DNA from: Vagococcus penaei
GTDB taxonomy: Bacteria > Bacillota > Bacilli > Lactobacillales > Vagococcaceae
Assembly: GCF_001998885.1 (NCBI RefSeq)
Contig: NZ_CP019609.1
Location: forward strand, 1,724,001-1,788,000
Length of the DNA stretch: 64,000 nt
Reading direction: 5' to 3'
Of this stretch, positions 36,612 to 45,981 are shown piece by piece. The notes beneath the pieces were generated by a model. The model was not told where the DNA came from. It made no database searches and saw only the letters and a program-made list of their open reading frames with translations. Positions within the stretch are counted from its first letter, which is position 1, and every line of letters begins with the position of its first letter. A program made the position numbers and the translations under genes.

Positions 36612-36682
36612 TTTGTAAGTATTAAAAGTTGGTTGATTTTTGTATGATAAATGTAATCAAAGAGGGTTACAAGGAGGAAAAT

Positions 36683-37441
36683 ATGAAAGTATTAGAAGTC
36701 AATCATGTCAAGAAAACGTATCATACACGATTAGGTGGTGCCAAAATTGAAGCACTAAAAAATATTAATTTTTCTGTCGAACCAGGTGAGTATGTGGCAA
36801 TTATGGGTGAATCGGGTTCAGGAAAAAGTACCTTACTTAATTTATTAGCGACATTAGATTCCCCAACATCTGGTACCATTTTATTAAATGGAAAAGACAT
36901 TAATCAAATTAAAGAAAAAGATTCTGCGATGTTTCGTCGCGAACACTTGGGTTTTGTTTTTCAACAATTTAACTTACTCGATACTTTTTCTGTTAAAGAT
37001 AATATTTTGTTACCGTTAGTTTTAGCAAAAACACCATTGGTCGAAATGGAAGCGCGATTAGCTATTTTAGCCCCACAGTTAGGTTTAACTGACTTATTAA
37101 AGAAGTACCCTTATGAGTTATCTGGTGGACAACAACAACGTGTGGCCGCAGCACGCGCACTAATTACCAACCCCGATATTATTTTAGCAGATGAACCAAC
37201 AGGTGCTTTAGACTCGAAAACTTCAGCACAGTTATTGTCATTGTTTCAAAAAGTAAATCAAGAAGGTCAAACTATTTTAATGGTAACGCATAGTGCTGTG
37301 GCAGCTAGTCATGCGAATCGCGTATTATTTATTAAAGATGGCCAAGTCTTTAATCAAATCTATCGTGGTGGTCAAAGCAATGATACTTTTTTAAATCAGA
37401 TTTCAGAAACGATGACGGTTTTATTAACAGGGGAGGTGTAA
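36683..37441 (+). CDS. bceA: BceA-type ABC transporter ATPase (module 1)
   Basis: A 252-residue ATPase of the peptide-resistance/MacB class. Walker A GESGSGKS is at 42-49, then the Q-loop FVFQQFNLLDTFSV, signature LSGGQQQR (about 145), Walker B IILADEPTGALDS and the switch His in VTHS. ATG 36683 has AAGGAGG five bases upstream. TATGAT at 36643-36648 is a likely -10, presumably BceR-activated. The permease gene follows after four bases. Confidence 0.93.
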   Translation: MKVLEVNHVKKTYHTRLGGAKIEALKNINFSVEPGEYVAIMGESGSGKSTLLNLLATLDSPTSGTILLNGKDINQIKEKDSAMFRREHLGFVFQQFNLLDTFSVKDNILLPLVLAKTPLVEMEARLAILAPQLGLTDLLKKYPYELSGGQQQRVAAARALITNPDIILADEPTGALDSKTSAQLLSLFQKVNQEGQTILMVTHSAVAASHANRVLFIKDGQVFNQIYRGGQSNDTFLNQISETMTVLLTGEV

Positions 37442-37445
37442 GCGT

Positions 37446-39430
37446 GTGTTTTATGTAAAACTAGCTATTACCAATTTGAAAAAAATAAACGTGCCTACAT
37501 TCCATTTCTATTATCAATGATTTTTTTAGTCGTGGTTAATGTGGTGATGCAAGTCATGTTGACTAATAAAGGTATGTCAACTTTACCTAGTGCAGGTGCT
37601 GCTAAGTCGTTATTTGGATTTGGTAGTGTGGTTATTATGATTTTTACGGTGATTTTTTCGTTGTATACCAATAGTTTCTTATTAAAACAACGAAAAAAAG
37701 AATTAGGGCTTTATAATATATTAGGAATGGGTAAAAAAGAATTAGCAAAAATTTTATTTATTGAAAGTATCTTTTCAAGTACGCTAACAATTATTATTGG
37801 CCTGATAACGGGGGTTGTTTTTTCAAAGTTATCTTTTTTAGTTTTGAAGAAAATGACTGGTTTTGGTGCACAATTTACGTATTCTCTTGATACTGTAAGC
37901 ATTGCGAAAATTGTGGCGTTTTTCATGATTATATTTCTGATTTTATACCTTATCACAGTCATCCAACTGAAAATGGTCAACCCATTGTCTTTGTTGCAAG
38001 GAGAGCAACATGGTGAAAAAGAACCGAAAGCCAAGTGGCTCACGGCGTTGGTTGGCGTGTCTTGTATTGGAATTGGCTATGGGATTTCCTTATCGATTAA
38101 GACACCTCTGTCTGCTATTAGCCTATTTTTTGTTGCTGTAGTGCTAGTCATTATTGGAACTTATGCCCTTTTTACAGCAAGTAGTATTGTGATTTTAAAA
38201 TTATTAAAGCGAAACAAACGTTATTATTACCAACCTAATCATTTTATTTCTGTCTCAAGCATGATGTATCGCATGAAACAAAATGCAGTTGGCCTAGCGA
38301 GTATTTGTATTTTGAGTACGATGGTGTTAGTCACCGTTGCCACAACAGCCAGCTTATATTTTGGTATGGATAATATGGTAAAAAATCGGAATCCCTATGA
38401 TGTAAGCGTGACGGTAACGGCGGGGAAAAATGAGCAAAAGATTGCAGATAAAATGCAATCATTAGCTAAAGAACATGAGGTGATGATTGATGAAGAAAAT
38501 ACCATTCAAACTACAACAAGGATGATGTTAATCAATCAAGGAACAGCGTTTAAAGCATTATCAATGGATGAATTTCGTATGAATGATGCAGAGGTCGCAA
38601 GTATGGCGAGCTTTATGACTCAAGCTGAATTTGGACGATTGACAGGTGACAAAACAAGATTAGATGAAAATGAATTAATGCTTTATAGCATGAACAAGCC
38701 TTATAAAGAAAAGAAAGCAATCTTTGGTGACCAGACCTATGATGTCGTTAAAACGATTGATGAGATGACGTTTATCCCTAGAGTTGAAGGTTTATCCAAT
38801 GCTTATATTTTTGTTTTTGAAAATCAACAACAGATAAATAAAGCTGTTCAGTCGTTGTATCCAATAGATTTTGCAGAGTATCAACAAATGGATTCTACAA
38901 TTTATGTTAATACATCGGGAACCCAAGCCAATCAACTTGCTTATGCAAAAGCTGTTAAGAACATGATGAGTCAACAAAAATTAGATGAATACACATTTAG
39001 CTCACAAGCGATTGATCGTGAAGAATCACAAGGGTTTATGGGTGGTTTCTTATTCCTAGGATTAGTATTTGGTTTAACCTTTACATTAGCTACAGGGATT
39101 ATTATTTACTACAAACAAATTTCAGAAGGAACACAAGACAAATACCGTTATGATATTATGCAACGTGTTGGCATGAGTCGTGATGAAGTAAAACGGACGA
39201 TTCGTAGTCAAGTATTGATGGTCTTTTTCTTTCCAATTGCCTTAGCGACATTGCATTTAGTTTTTGCTTTTCCGTTAATTAGTAAGATGTTATTACTATT
39301 TGGTTTAAGTGATCAATCAATCTTTTTAATAGCAAGCGTAATTGTTGTCACCAGTTTTTTAGTCATTTACTTAATGATTTTTGGGCAAACGTCAAAAGCC
39401 TATTATCGAATTGTTGAACGAAAAAATTAA
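37446..39430 (+). pseudogene. bceB: BceB-type permease (module 1), frameshift near the 5' end
   Basis: From GTG 37446, right after bceA, the frame reads VFYVKLAITNLKK and then breaks in a run of seven A (37479-37485). Eight A would continue NKRAYIPFLLSMIFLVV into the long frame, giving 661 residues, the usual BceB size. The long frame has the first FtsX-like helices (about residues 60-190), the large extracellular domain typical of BceB (about 320-560) and the last helices. All else is intact, so a base-count error is a serious possibility; otherwise an internal start would give a protein without the first membrane segment. Confidence 0.82.
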
Positions 39431-39440
39431 TTGAGTAAAA

Positions 39441-39475
39441 AACAATGACGTTGTGAATTAGCGTTGTTGTTTTTT
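39441..39475 (+). terminator. Terminator after bceB (module 1)
   Basis: A 10-bp stem with two G-T pairs followed by a run of seven T. Confidence 0.65.
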
Positions 39476-39578
39476 TATTTATTATTAAAATGTATTTTTT
39501 TGTTTTATTTATTGAATATATAGAACATTTGAAAGATTTTTCGTAATCTAAATAATTGCACTTTAAAGCGGTAGTCGT

Positions 39579-39593
39579 TACAATTAAGGTGTA
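39579..39593. promoter_or_regulatory. Possible OhrR-like site before ohr
   Basis: TACAATTAAGGTGTA has the TACAATT half-site of OhrR operators, with a weaker second half, 48 bases before the ohr start. No ohrR gene is present in the window. Confidence 0.3.
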
Positions 39594-39641
39594 GCTAGTA
39601 GTTAGCTAAATTGCGCATGATAATGATAGGAGGAATGTTTG

Positions 39642-40049
39642 ATGAAAAAATTATATGAAACAAGTATTATCAATACAGGTGGTCGTTCTGGAGAGGTGCA
39701 CTCACCAGATAAAAGTTTTCATTACCAAGTGACTTCACCCGGAATTAAAAGAGAAAATACAACAAATCCTGAACAATTATTTGCGGCAGCCTATAGTGCC
39801 TGTTTTAATAGTGCATTAGAACTAGTTATGCAACAAGCTAAAATTGAGGCTAAAAGTACTGTAACAGCACGTATCTCACTTTATGAAGACCCAGAAGGTG
39901 GGTATAAAGTTGGTGCTCAATTAGAAGTGTCTATCCCTGGTGTCGACAAAGCACAAGCTGAAGAACTCGTTACCAAAGCACATGGAGTATGTCCTTACTC
40001 TAAAGCAACACGTAATAACATTGAAGTTGAATTAACAGTTGTTGATTAA
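39642..40049 (+). CDS. ohr: Organic hydroperoxide resistance protein (Ohr/OsmC family)
   Basis: A 135-residue thiol peroxidase that reduces organic hydroperoxides. The two redox cysteines are Cys54 (AAAYSACFNSAL) and Cys118 (HGVCPYSKATRNN), as in Ohr. The N-terminal half contains GGRSGEVHSPDKSF, also typical. ATG 39642 is chosen because AGGAGG lies upstream at a normal distance. It stands alone. Confidence 0.93.
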   Translation: MKKLYETSIINTGGRSGEVHSPDKSFHYQVTSPGIKRENTTNPEQLFAAAYSACFNSALELVMQQAKIEAKSTVTARISLYEDPEGGYKVGAQLEVSIPGVDKAQAEELVTKAHGVCPYSKATRNNIEVELTVVD

Positions 40050-40082
40050 TTGACTTAATATATAGAATGACTAGTTGAAATC

Positions 40083-40134
40083 AGTCGTAACTTAGGTAAT
40101 CCTTTTGAGGTTAGTCTAAGCTACGACTTTTTTT
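40083..40134 (+). terminator. Terminator after ohr
   Basis: A 13-bp stem (40083-40095 with 40116-40128, one mismatch) and a T run. Confidence 0.8.
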
Positions 40135-40144
40135 AGATGTGACA

Positions 40145-40280
40145 TAAAAAAAGCCTGATTACTCTGAGTGAGTAACCAGGCTATAAAAAAAAACACTAGT
40201 GGAGAAGCTAGTGTTAAAAGGAGTGATAGGTTAGAGATAACCTTAATGAAAAAAGTTAATTTCTTAATAATTTAATTATA
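40145..40280 (-). ncRNA. Candidate small RNA with anti-Shine-Dalgarno motifs and tandem terminators
   Basis: On the minus strand TATAAT (40280-40275, preceded by AAAC) could start a transcript near 40268. It would end at a hairpin AACACTAG/CTAGTGTT (40215-40192) followed by nine or so T residues. A second hairpin (40182-40152) with its own T run follows as back-up. The transcript carries CACTCCTTTT just before the first hairpin and CTTCTCC in that hairpin's loop, both complementary to Shine-Dalgarno sequences, as in streptococcal csRNAs. There is no good -35 box and no similarity search was possible. The rest of 40281-40550 is AT-rich and holds no gene I can support. Confidence 0.4.
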
Positions 40281-40554
40281 GTTTACTTGTATGAAAATTA
40301 TGTGAAAAAAGATAAAAAATTAAGTGATGATAATAAAAGGAATAAATATGTTTATCATCAGATGAATATAATAATTGCTAAATCTAACTAACTACATATT
40401 AGCAAATGAATGTGAAGAATGTATGAAAAAAAGACATAATTTTTTTGTTATGTATTTTTTTAATTAATTGATTAGTGAAAAAAATCATTTTATTTATCTG
40501 AATGAAGCTTATTATATAAATGAAAAATCGAAAAAAACAAAACTAAACCTTAAA

Positions 40555-40605
40555 CTATATATAGTTGTCAAGTGCTTTTTTCTGTTTTTTAAACACAATA
40601 TGTAG
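40555..40605 (+). promoter_or_regulatory. Pair of NrdR boxes
   Basis: AACTATATATAGTTGT and ACACAATATGTAGTTG resemble the NrdR consensus ACACWATATATWGTGT. Their cores (40555-40564, 40596-40605) have centres 41 bp apart, about four helical turns, the phased arrangement NrdR needs. The second box overlaps the -35 box of the nrdD promoter. Confidence 0.75.
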
Positions 40606-40634
40606 TTGAAAAAGAAACGTTTATGAGCTATGAT
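40606..40634 (+). promoter_or_regulatory. nrdD promoter
   Basis: TTGAAA (40606-40611), 17-bp spacer, TATGAT (40629-40634). Confidence 0.75.
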
Positions 40635-40667
40635 AGATAGCGAATGAATGAAAAGGGGTCGATAACT

Positions 40668-42860
40668 ATGCTAGAAATTAACGTGGCGACAGATAAGGAT
40701 GGCTTATTAAGTTCGGAATTACACAAAATTAAAGTTATTAAACGTGATGGACGAGTAGTTGAATTTGATGACGACAAAATTAAGAATGCTTTGATTAAAG
40801 CTGAGACCAAAATAAGAGGCTCGCTAGATCCAATGACATACACTAAAATTGATCATTTAATTAGTCTAATTAATCATGAAATTGCTGAACGGTTTACTAA
40901 AAATATTAAAATTTATGAAATTCAAAATATTGTTGAACATACTTTATTAGACAAATGTGAGTATAAGTTAGCAGAAGAATATATCAATTATCGGACGCAA
41001 CGTGATTTTGAGCGCCGTCGGGCAACGGATATTAATTTTACGATTAGTAAACTATTAAACAAGGATAGTCAATTAGTCAATGAAAATGCTAATAAGGATA
41101 GTAATGTGTTTAATACACAACGGGATTTGACAGCAGGCATCGTGGGGAAATCAATAGGATTGAAGTTATTACCTCCTCATGTAGCTAATGCTCATCAAAA
41201 AGGCGATATTCACTACCACGACTTAGATTATCATCCCTATTCACCAATGACTAATTGTTGTTTGATTGATTTTAAAGGGATGCTAAATAATGGTTTTAAA
41301 ATCGGCAATGCTGAAGTTGAAGCACCAAAATCAATTCAAACAGCGACTGCACAAATCTCACAAATAATAGCAAACGTCGCATCTAGCCAATATGGTGGCT
41401 GTTCAGCAGATCGTATTGATGAATTTTTGGCCCCTTTTGCTGAAAAAAACTATTATAAACATCTCGAAGACGCAAAAAAATGGATTGCTGATGCGAGTCA
41501 ACATGATTTGTATGCAAAAGAAAAAACGCGTAAAGATATCTATGATGCCATGCAAAGCCTAGAATATGAAATTAATACACTGTTCACATCAAACGGTCAA
41601 ACGCCATTTACTTCATTAGGTTTTGGTTTAGGAACTAATTGGTTTGAACGTGAAATCCAACGGGCCATCTTTGAAAATCGAATCAAGGGTCTAGGTGAGG
41701 AACATCGGACAGCAATTTTCCCTAAATTAATTTTTACAATTAAAGAAGGTGTGAACCGTCTACCAAGTGACCCTAATTATGATATCAAAGAATTAGCTTT
41801 AAAATGTGCAACTAAGAGAATGTATCCAGATATTTTAAATTACGATAAGATTGTTGAATTAACTGGTAGTTTTAAAACACCAATGGGTTGTCGATCATTT
41901 TTACAAGGTTGGAAAAATGATGCTGGTGAAGAAGTAAATTCTGGACGGATGAATCTAGGTGTTGTGACACTAAACCTACCGAGAATCGCGTTAGAAGCAG
42001 ACGGCGATCAAGAAAAATTTTGGAACTTACTTGAAGAAAGATTAGCTATCGTTAAAGATGCCTTGGTATTTAGAATTAATCGATGCAAAGAAGCAACACC
42101 AGAAAATGCACCAATCCTTTATATGTACGGTGCATTTGGTGAAAAATTGAAAAAAACGGATTCTGTGGATAAGCTATTTAGAAATAAACGTGCGACGATT
42201 TCTTTAGGTTATATTGGTTTATATGAAGTTGCTGCGGCTTTCTTTGGCGGTTCTTGGGAACAAAATGCCACAGCGAAAGAATTTACTCTTGATATTATTC
42301 GGTCATTGAAAGAGCATGCTGATCTTTGGGGAAATGAGTACGGTTATCACTTTAGTGTGTATTCTACACCAAGTGAAAGTTTAACTGATCGTTTCTGTCG
42401 TCTAGACCAAGAAAAATTTGGTGAGGTTGCTGATATTACTGATAAAGACTATTATACAAATAGCTTTCATTATGATGTTCGTAAGAATCCAACGCCATTT
42501 GAAAAATTAGATTTTGAAAAAGACTATCCTCAATATTGTTCAGGTGGTTTTATTCATTATTGCGAGTATCCAGTCTTACAAACAAATCCAAAAGCACTTG
42601 AAGCTGTGTGGGATTATTCGTACGATAAAATAGGTTACTTAGGGACAAATACTCCAATCGATCATTGTTATGAATGTGATTTTGAGGGAGATTTTAATCC
42701 AACGGAACGTGGATTTGAATGTCCACAATGTGGAAATCGTGACCCTAAAACGTGTGATGTAGTAAAACGAACATGTGGCTATTTAGGTAATCCACAAGCA
42801 CGTCCAATGGTACATGGTCGTCATAAAGAGATTGCATCACGTGTTAAACATATGAAATAA
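40668..42860 (+). CDS. nrdD: Anaerobic ribonucleoside-triphosphate reductase (class III)
   Basis: A 730-residue glycyl-radical enzyme making deoxynucleotides without oxygen. The N-terminal ATP cone (KVIKRDGRVVEFDDDKIKNAL, about 15-105) gives allosteric control. The C-terminal zinc site uses CYEC and CPQC, and the radical glycine is Gly704 in RTCGYLGN. ATG 40668 is chosen because AAAAGGGG stands 9 bases upstream, rather than the ATG at 40644. It needs the activase NrdG, encoded next, and is under paired NrdR boxes. Confidence 0.96.
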   Translation: MLEINVATDKDGLLSSELHKIKVIKRDGRVVEFDDDKIKNALIKAETKIRGSLDPMTYTKIDHLISLINHEIAERFTKNIKIYEIQNIVEHTLLDKCEYKLAEEYINYRTQRDFERRRATDINFTISKLLNKDSQLVNENANKDSNVFNTQRDLTAGIVGKSIGLKLLPPHVANAHQKGDIHYHDLDYHPYSPMTNCCLIDFKGMLNNGFKIGNAEVEAPKSIQTATAQISQIIANVASSQYGGCSADRIDEFLAPFAEKNYYKHLEDAKKWIADASQHDLYAKEKTRKDIYDAMQSLEYEINTLFTSNGQTPFTSLGFGLGTNWFEREIQRAIFENRIKGLGEEHRTAIFPKLIFTIKEGVNRLPSDPNYDIKELALKCATKRMYPDILNYDKIVELTGSFKTPMGCRSFLQGWKNDAGEEVNSGRMNLGVVTLNLPRIALEADGDQEKFWNLLEERLAIVKDALVFRINRCKEATPENAPILYMYGAFGEKLKKTDSVDKLFRNKRATISLGYIGLYEVAAAFFGGSWEQNATAKEFTLDIIRSLKEHADLWGNEYGYHFSVYSTPSESLTDRFCRLDQEKFGEVADITDKDYYTNSFHYDVRKNPTPFEKLDFEKDYPQYCSGGFIHYCEYPVLQTNPKALEAVWDYSYDKIGYLGTNTPIDHCYECDFEGDFNPTERGFECPQCGNRDPKTCDVVKRTCGYLGNPQARPMVHGRHKEIASRVKHMK

Positions 42861-42871
42861 ATATATTGTAT

Positions 42872-42912
42872 AAGGTGGTTAAGTGTTGTTAGTGAGACAC
42901 TTAACCCTTTTT
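42872..42912 (+). terminator. Stem-loop between nrdD and nrdG
   Basis: A 10-bp stem GGTTAAGTGT/ACACTTAACC (42878-42887 with 42897-42906) and a short T run: a partial terminator that would lower nrdG relative to nrdD. Confidence 0.65.
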
Positions 42913-42936
42913 AATTCGAACAAAGGATGTGTGAAA

Positions 42937-43515
42937 ATGAGAAATCCAAAACCAAAAGAGTGGACAGCAGACGAGTGGAGTAAAAATCGTATTGCCGATT
43001 ATAAACCTTTTATGTTTGTTGATGGTGAAGGCGTTCGTTGTAGTTTATATGTTAGCGGTTGTTTATTTGCATGCAAGGGCTGTTTTAATAAAGCAATTCA
43101 AAATTTTAATTACGGCGAGCCGTATTCTATAGAATTGGAAAATCAGATTCTTAATGATTTAAGTCATGATCACGTTCAAGGTCTAACATTACTTGGTGGT
43201 GAACCATTTTTGAATACGCAAGTGTGTTTACGATTAGTTAATCGTGTACGTGAAGTTTACGGTCAGCAAAAGGATATTTGGTCGTGGAGTGGATACACGT
43301 TTGAGGAATTATTGGAAGAAACGGATGATAAATTAGATTTATTAGCTAAAATTGATGTCTTAGTTGACGGACGTTTTGAATTAGCACGTCGTGACTTAAC
43401 ATTACAATTTCGAGGAAGTAGTAACCAACGCTTAATTGATGTGCAAAAATCGTTAGTAGCTCATCAAGCCGTTATTTGGGATAAGTGTATTGATGCGAGT
43501 CGTTACACTAACTAA
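42937..43515 (+). CDS. nrdG: Anaerobic ribonucleotide reductase activase (radical SAM)
   Basis: A 192-residue radical SAM protein that installs the glycyl radical on NrdD. The [4Fe-4S] cysteines are Cys42, Cys46 and Cys49 in GCLFACKGCFN; LTLLGGEPF is the SAM-binding motif. ATG 42937 follows AAAGGA by 9 bases; GTG 42931 is an alternative. Confidence 0.95.
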   Translation: MRNPKPKEWTADEWSKNRIADYKPFMFVDGEGVRCSLYVSGCLFACKGCFNKAIQNFNYGEPYSIELENQILNDLSHDHVQGLTLLGGEPFLNTQVCLRLVNRVREVYGQQKDIWSWSGYTFEELLEETDDKLDLLAKIDVLVDGRFELARRDLTLQFRGSSNQRLIDVQKSLVAHQAVIWDKCIDASRYTN

Positions 43516-43574
43516 ATAAAATTATCTGACATAAAAAACTATTTGTTGTACAATTAGTGCAAGGAGTGGATTTT

Positions 43575-43928
43575 ATGTCTCGTCTTATAGAAGTTATAGA
43601 AACTATTACTGATTATACGGCTATTTTAATTTTAGTTATTGGTGGTGTTAAAAGTTTTATTAATCTTATTCGAATTGAAATCAATAGTGTCGAAGGACGT
43701 AAAAAAGCTCTTCATAAAGATATTGAAAAAGTAAATTTAAGTTCTTATATCTTATTGAGTATTCAATTTATGATTATTAGTGATTTGATTCGCACAGTAA
43801 CGTCAGATTCTTTCAAAACAATTATGTATGTTTCTATTTTAATTATTATTCGTGGCATTACAGCCAAATTAGTTGTCCAAGAAACAACAGTGACAAAACA
43901 ACATATTGCAGATGATGAGGATAACTAA
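43575..43928 (+). CDS. DUF1622 family membrane protein
   Basis: A 117-residue protein with three hydrophobic segments (about 14-34, 57-77 and 83-100) and an acidic C-terminus, matching the DUF1622 family. LSSYILLSIQFMIISDLIRTV is the conserved middle. The function is unknown. ATG 43575 has AAGGAG 8 bases before it. It lies after nrdG with about 60 bases between, probably as its own unit. Confidence 0.8.
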   Translation: MSRLIEVIETITDYTAILILVIGGVKSFINLIRIEINSVEGRKKALHKDIEKVNLSSYILLSIQFMIISDLIRTVTSDSFKTIMYVSILIIIRGITAKLVVQETTVTKQHIADDEDN

Positions 43929-43968
43929 AAGACGATTAATTGATTTAGTCAATTAATCGTCTTTTTTG
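43927..43968. terminator. Bidirectional terminator between the DUF1622 gene and mntH
   Basis: A 17-bp perfect stem (43927-43943 with 43949-43965) with T runs on both strands serves two convergent genes. Confidence 0.88.
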
Positions 43969-43972
43969 TTAG

Positions 43973-45337
43973 TTAAATGAGCGCAAGTGTATCAATAATT
44001 AGTTGGATATTGAGTCCAGTTAAAACAATCACACAAATCCAAGCGGTCCAAACAACCCAGCGTGAATTTTTAAATCGTTTCCCCATGATTTTTTCTGAAC
44101 TCGTAAAGTAAACGAGTGGAATCATTGAGATAGGTAAAGCGATACTTAAAAAGACTTGAGAATAGATTAATAAATTATCAAGTGCCGTTTCATTGCCACC
44201 AAAATAAATTGTACAAATCAATACTGGAATAACGGATAGTAACCGCGTGATGACACGTCTAGCCCATTGTGGTAATTTCATATGAATGAAACCTTCCATA
44301 ACAACTTGTCCCGTTAATGTACCTGTAATCGTTGAGTTTTGACCAGAAGCCAATAAAGCAACGGCAAATAGCGTACTAAGTAATGGACTGGCAACACCAC
44401 CAGCAATATTAGGATTTTGTAAAGCATCATATAATGATGAGAACGTACCTAGACTTTCACTGTGACCAAAAAATAGGGCGCTCCCTAAGATTAAAAGTAG
44501 ACAGTTAATAATAAAAGCAAAGCCTAATTGGATATTTGAATCCCATGTCGCAAATTTGACAGCTCGAGCAATGTGTTCTTCGTCGTTCCGCTTAAATTTA
44601 CGCGTTTGGGAGATGGCAGAGTGGAGATATAAATTATGAGGCATAACAGTTGCCCCAACAATCCCTAAAGCCATCGTTAATTGACCATGATTTAAGATTT
44701 GTTTTTGGGGAATAAATCCTTTTAGCAAGTCGGGAATATTTGGTTGTGAAATAATTACTTCATAGAGAAAGACAAATAAGATTATCGCGACTAAGGTCAT
44801 GACAATGGCCTCGATTTTTCTAAAGCCTAATTTCATTAAGAGTAGGAGTAATAGCACATCAAAAATTGTCAAAATAACACCGACAATTAAAGGAATGCCA
44901 AAGAGTAGATTTAAGGCGATGGCTCCACCAATTACTTCAGCAATATCAGTAGCCATAATGGCTAATTCCGTTACAATCCAAAGGGTGATACCTAACTTTT
45001 TACCAGTTTGTTTACGGGTCATTTGGGCTAAATCGAGATGTGTGACAATGCCCAGTTTTGCTGCCATGTACTGTAAAAGCATTGCAATCAAACTAGAAAT
45101 TAAAATGACAGATATTAGTAAATAACCGTATTTTGCTCCTCCCCCAATAGAGGTAATCCAATTTCCAGGGTCCATATACCCAACAGCAATCAAAGCGCCT
45201 GGACCAGAAAAGGCTAATAAATTTTTCCAAAAGTCTTTTGATTCAGGGATTTCAACTGTATCATTAATTTCTTCTAAACTCGGTCCATTCGCATAATGGA
45301 TGAGTTTTTTACTTTCGTCTTGTCCATTAGTAGACAT
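43973..45337 (-). CDS. mntH: NRAMP-family manganese transporter
   Basis: A divalent-metal/proton symporter of about 454 residues with eleven hydrophobic helices. Metal-site motif 1 is GYMDPGNW; helix 6 carries [16 protein letters not shown], the NRAMP MPHN signature. I place the start at the ATG 45337 ([11 protein letters not shown]) with GGGAG about 11 bases upstream; an ATG at 45355 is possible. A DtxR/MntR-like site lies upstream at 45438, so repression by manganese is likely. Confidence 0.92.
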   Translation of the reverse strand: MSTNGQDESKKLIHYANGPSLEEINDTVEIPESKDFWKNLLAFSGPGALIAVGYMDPGNWITSIGGGAKYGYLLISVILISSLIAMLLQYMAAKLGIVTHLDLAQMTRKQTGKKLGITLWIVTELAIMATDIAEVIGGAIALNLLFGIPLIVGVILTIFDVLLLLLLMKLGFRKIEAIVMTLVAIILFVFLYEVIISQPNIPDLLKGFIPQKQILNHGQLTMALGIVGATVMPHNLYLHSAISQTRKFKRNDEEHIARAVKFATWDSNIQLGFAFIINCLLLILGSALFFGHSESLGTFSSLYDALQNPNIAGGVASPLLSTLFAVALLASGQNSTITGTLTGQVVMEGFIHMKLPQWARRVITRLLSVIPVLICTIYFGGNETALDNLLIYSQVFLSIALPISMIPLVYFTSSEKIMGKRFKNSRWVVWTAWICVIVLTGLNIQLIIDTLALI

Positions 45338-45437
45338 AAAGATACCAACTCCCATTAGTAATATTGTGTGTTCGTTATTAAGTATAGCGTATTTAGGCAA
45401 ATAATTAAAATATCTAACGTTATGTTTAAAAAAATTC

Positions 45438-45451
45438 TTAGGTTAGCTTAA
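45438..45451. promoter_or_regulatory. MntR/DtxR-type operator
   Basis: TTAGGTTAGCTTAA closely resembles the DtxR-family core TTAGGTTAGCCTAA. It is in the region between mntH and the divergent DUF2871 gene and could serve both. Confidence 0.55.
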
Positions 45452-45523
45452 AATTTGACACATCTATGTGAAATAGGTTACGCTTATCATTCAATCAATG
45501 AGAATATTGGAGGTTTATCAAAC

Positions 45524-45931
45524 ATGCAAAAATTAGTCCGTGTCAGTTTTACTTATATGATTATTGGATTATTATCGGGTATTTATTACCGTGAGTTTAC
45601 CAAAATTCACGATTTTACCGATAAAACACAATTAAGCGTCTTGCACACGCATATTTTAATTTTAGGAATGTTTTTCTTTTTAATTGTTTTACTATTGGAG
45701 AAAAACTTTAAACTAACGGAACAAAAACAGTACAAGCTTTTTTACGCTATTTACAATAGCGGTCTAGGATTAACGATTTTGATGATGTTGATTAATGGGA
45801 CAACAACTGTTTTAGGTAAAGCCACACATCCAGCGATGGCGGGTATATCTGGCCTAGGTCATATTATTATGACGATTGGGCTAATTTATTTCTTTATTGT
45901 CTTGAAAAATGCAGTTAAAATTGTAAAATAA
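45524..45931 (+). CDS. DUF2871 family membrane protein
   Basis: A 135-residue protein with four hydrophobic segments and conserved YYREFTKIHDF and LSVLHTHILILGM near the first two, where the histidines could bind a metal or heme. ATG 45524 has TGGAGG 10 bases upstream. TTGACA (45455-45460), beside the MntR-like site, may be its -35 box. Function unknown; the shared intergenic region hints at metal-dependent control. Confidence 0.78.
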   Translation: MQKLVRVSFTYMIIGLLSGIYYREFTKIHDFTDKTQLSVLHTHILILGMFFFLIVLLLEKNFKLTEQKQYKLFYAIYNSGLGLTILMMLINGTTTVLGKATHPAMAGISGLGHIIMTIGLIYFFIVLKNAVKIVK

Positions 45932-45933
45932 AA

Positions 45934-45975
45934 AAAGGTAAGCCGCAATTAAGAAGTTGCGGCTTACTTTTTTTT
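45934..45975. terminator. Bidirectional terminator between the DUF2871 gene and tyrS
   Basis: An 11-bp GC-rich stem (45938-45948 with 45957-45967) with T runs on both strands. Confidence 0.9.
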
Positions 45976-45981
45976 GTTAAA

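Noticed and set aside
40201-40275. A tiny plus-strand reading frame (ATG 40246, nine codons) after AAAGGAG
   Set aside because: The ribosome site is more than 20 bases from the ATG; the hairpins are better explained as minus-strand terminators.
44799-45125. A 108-codon open frame on the plus strand inside mntH
   Set aside because: It mirrors the hydrophobic coding of mntH on the other strand and has no supporting signal.
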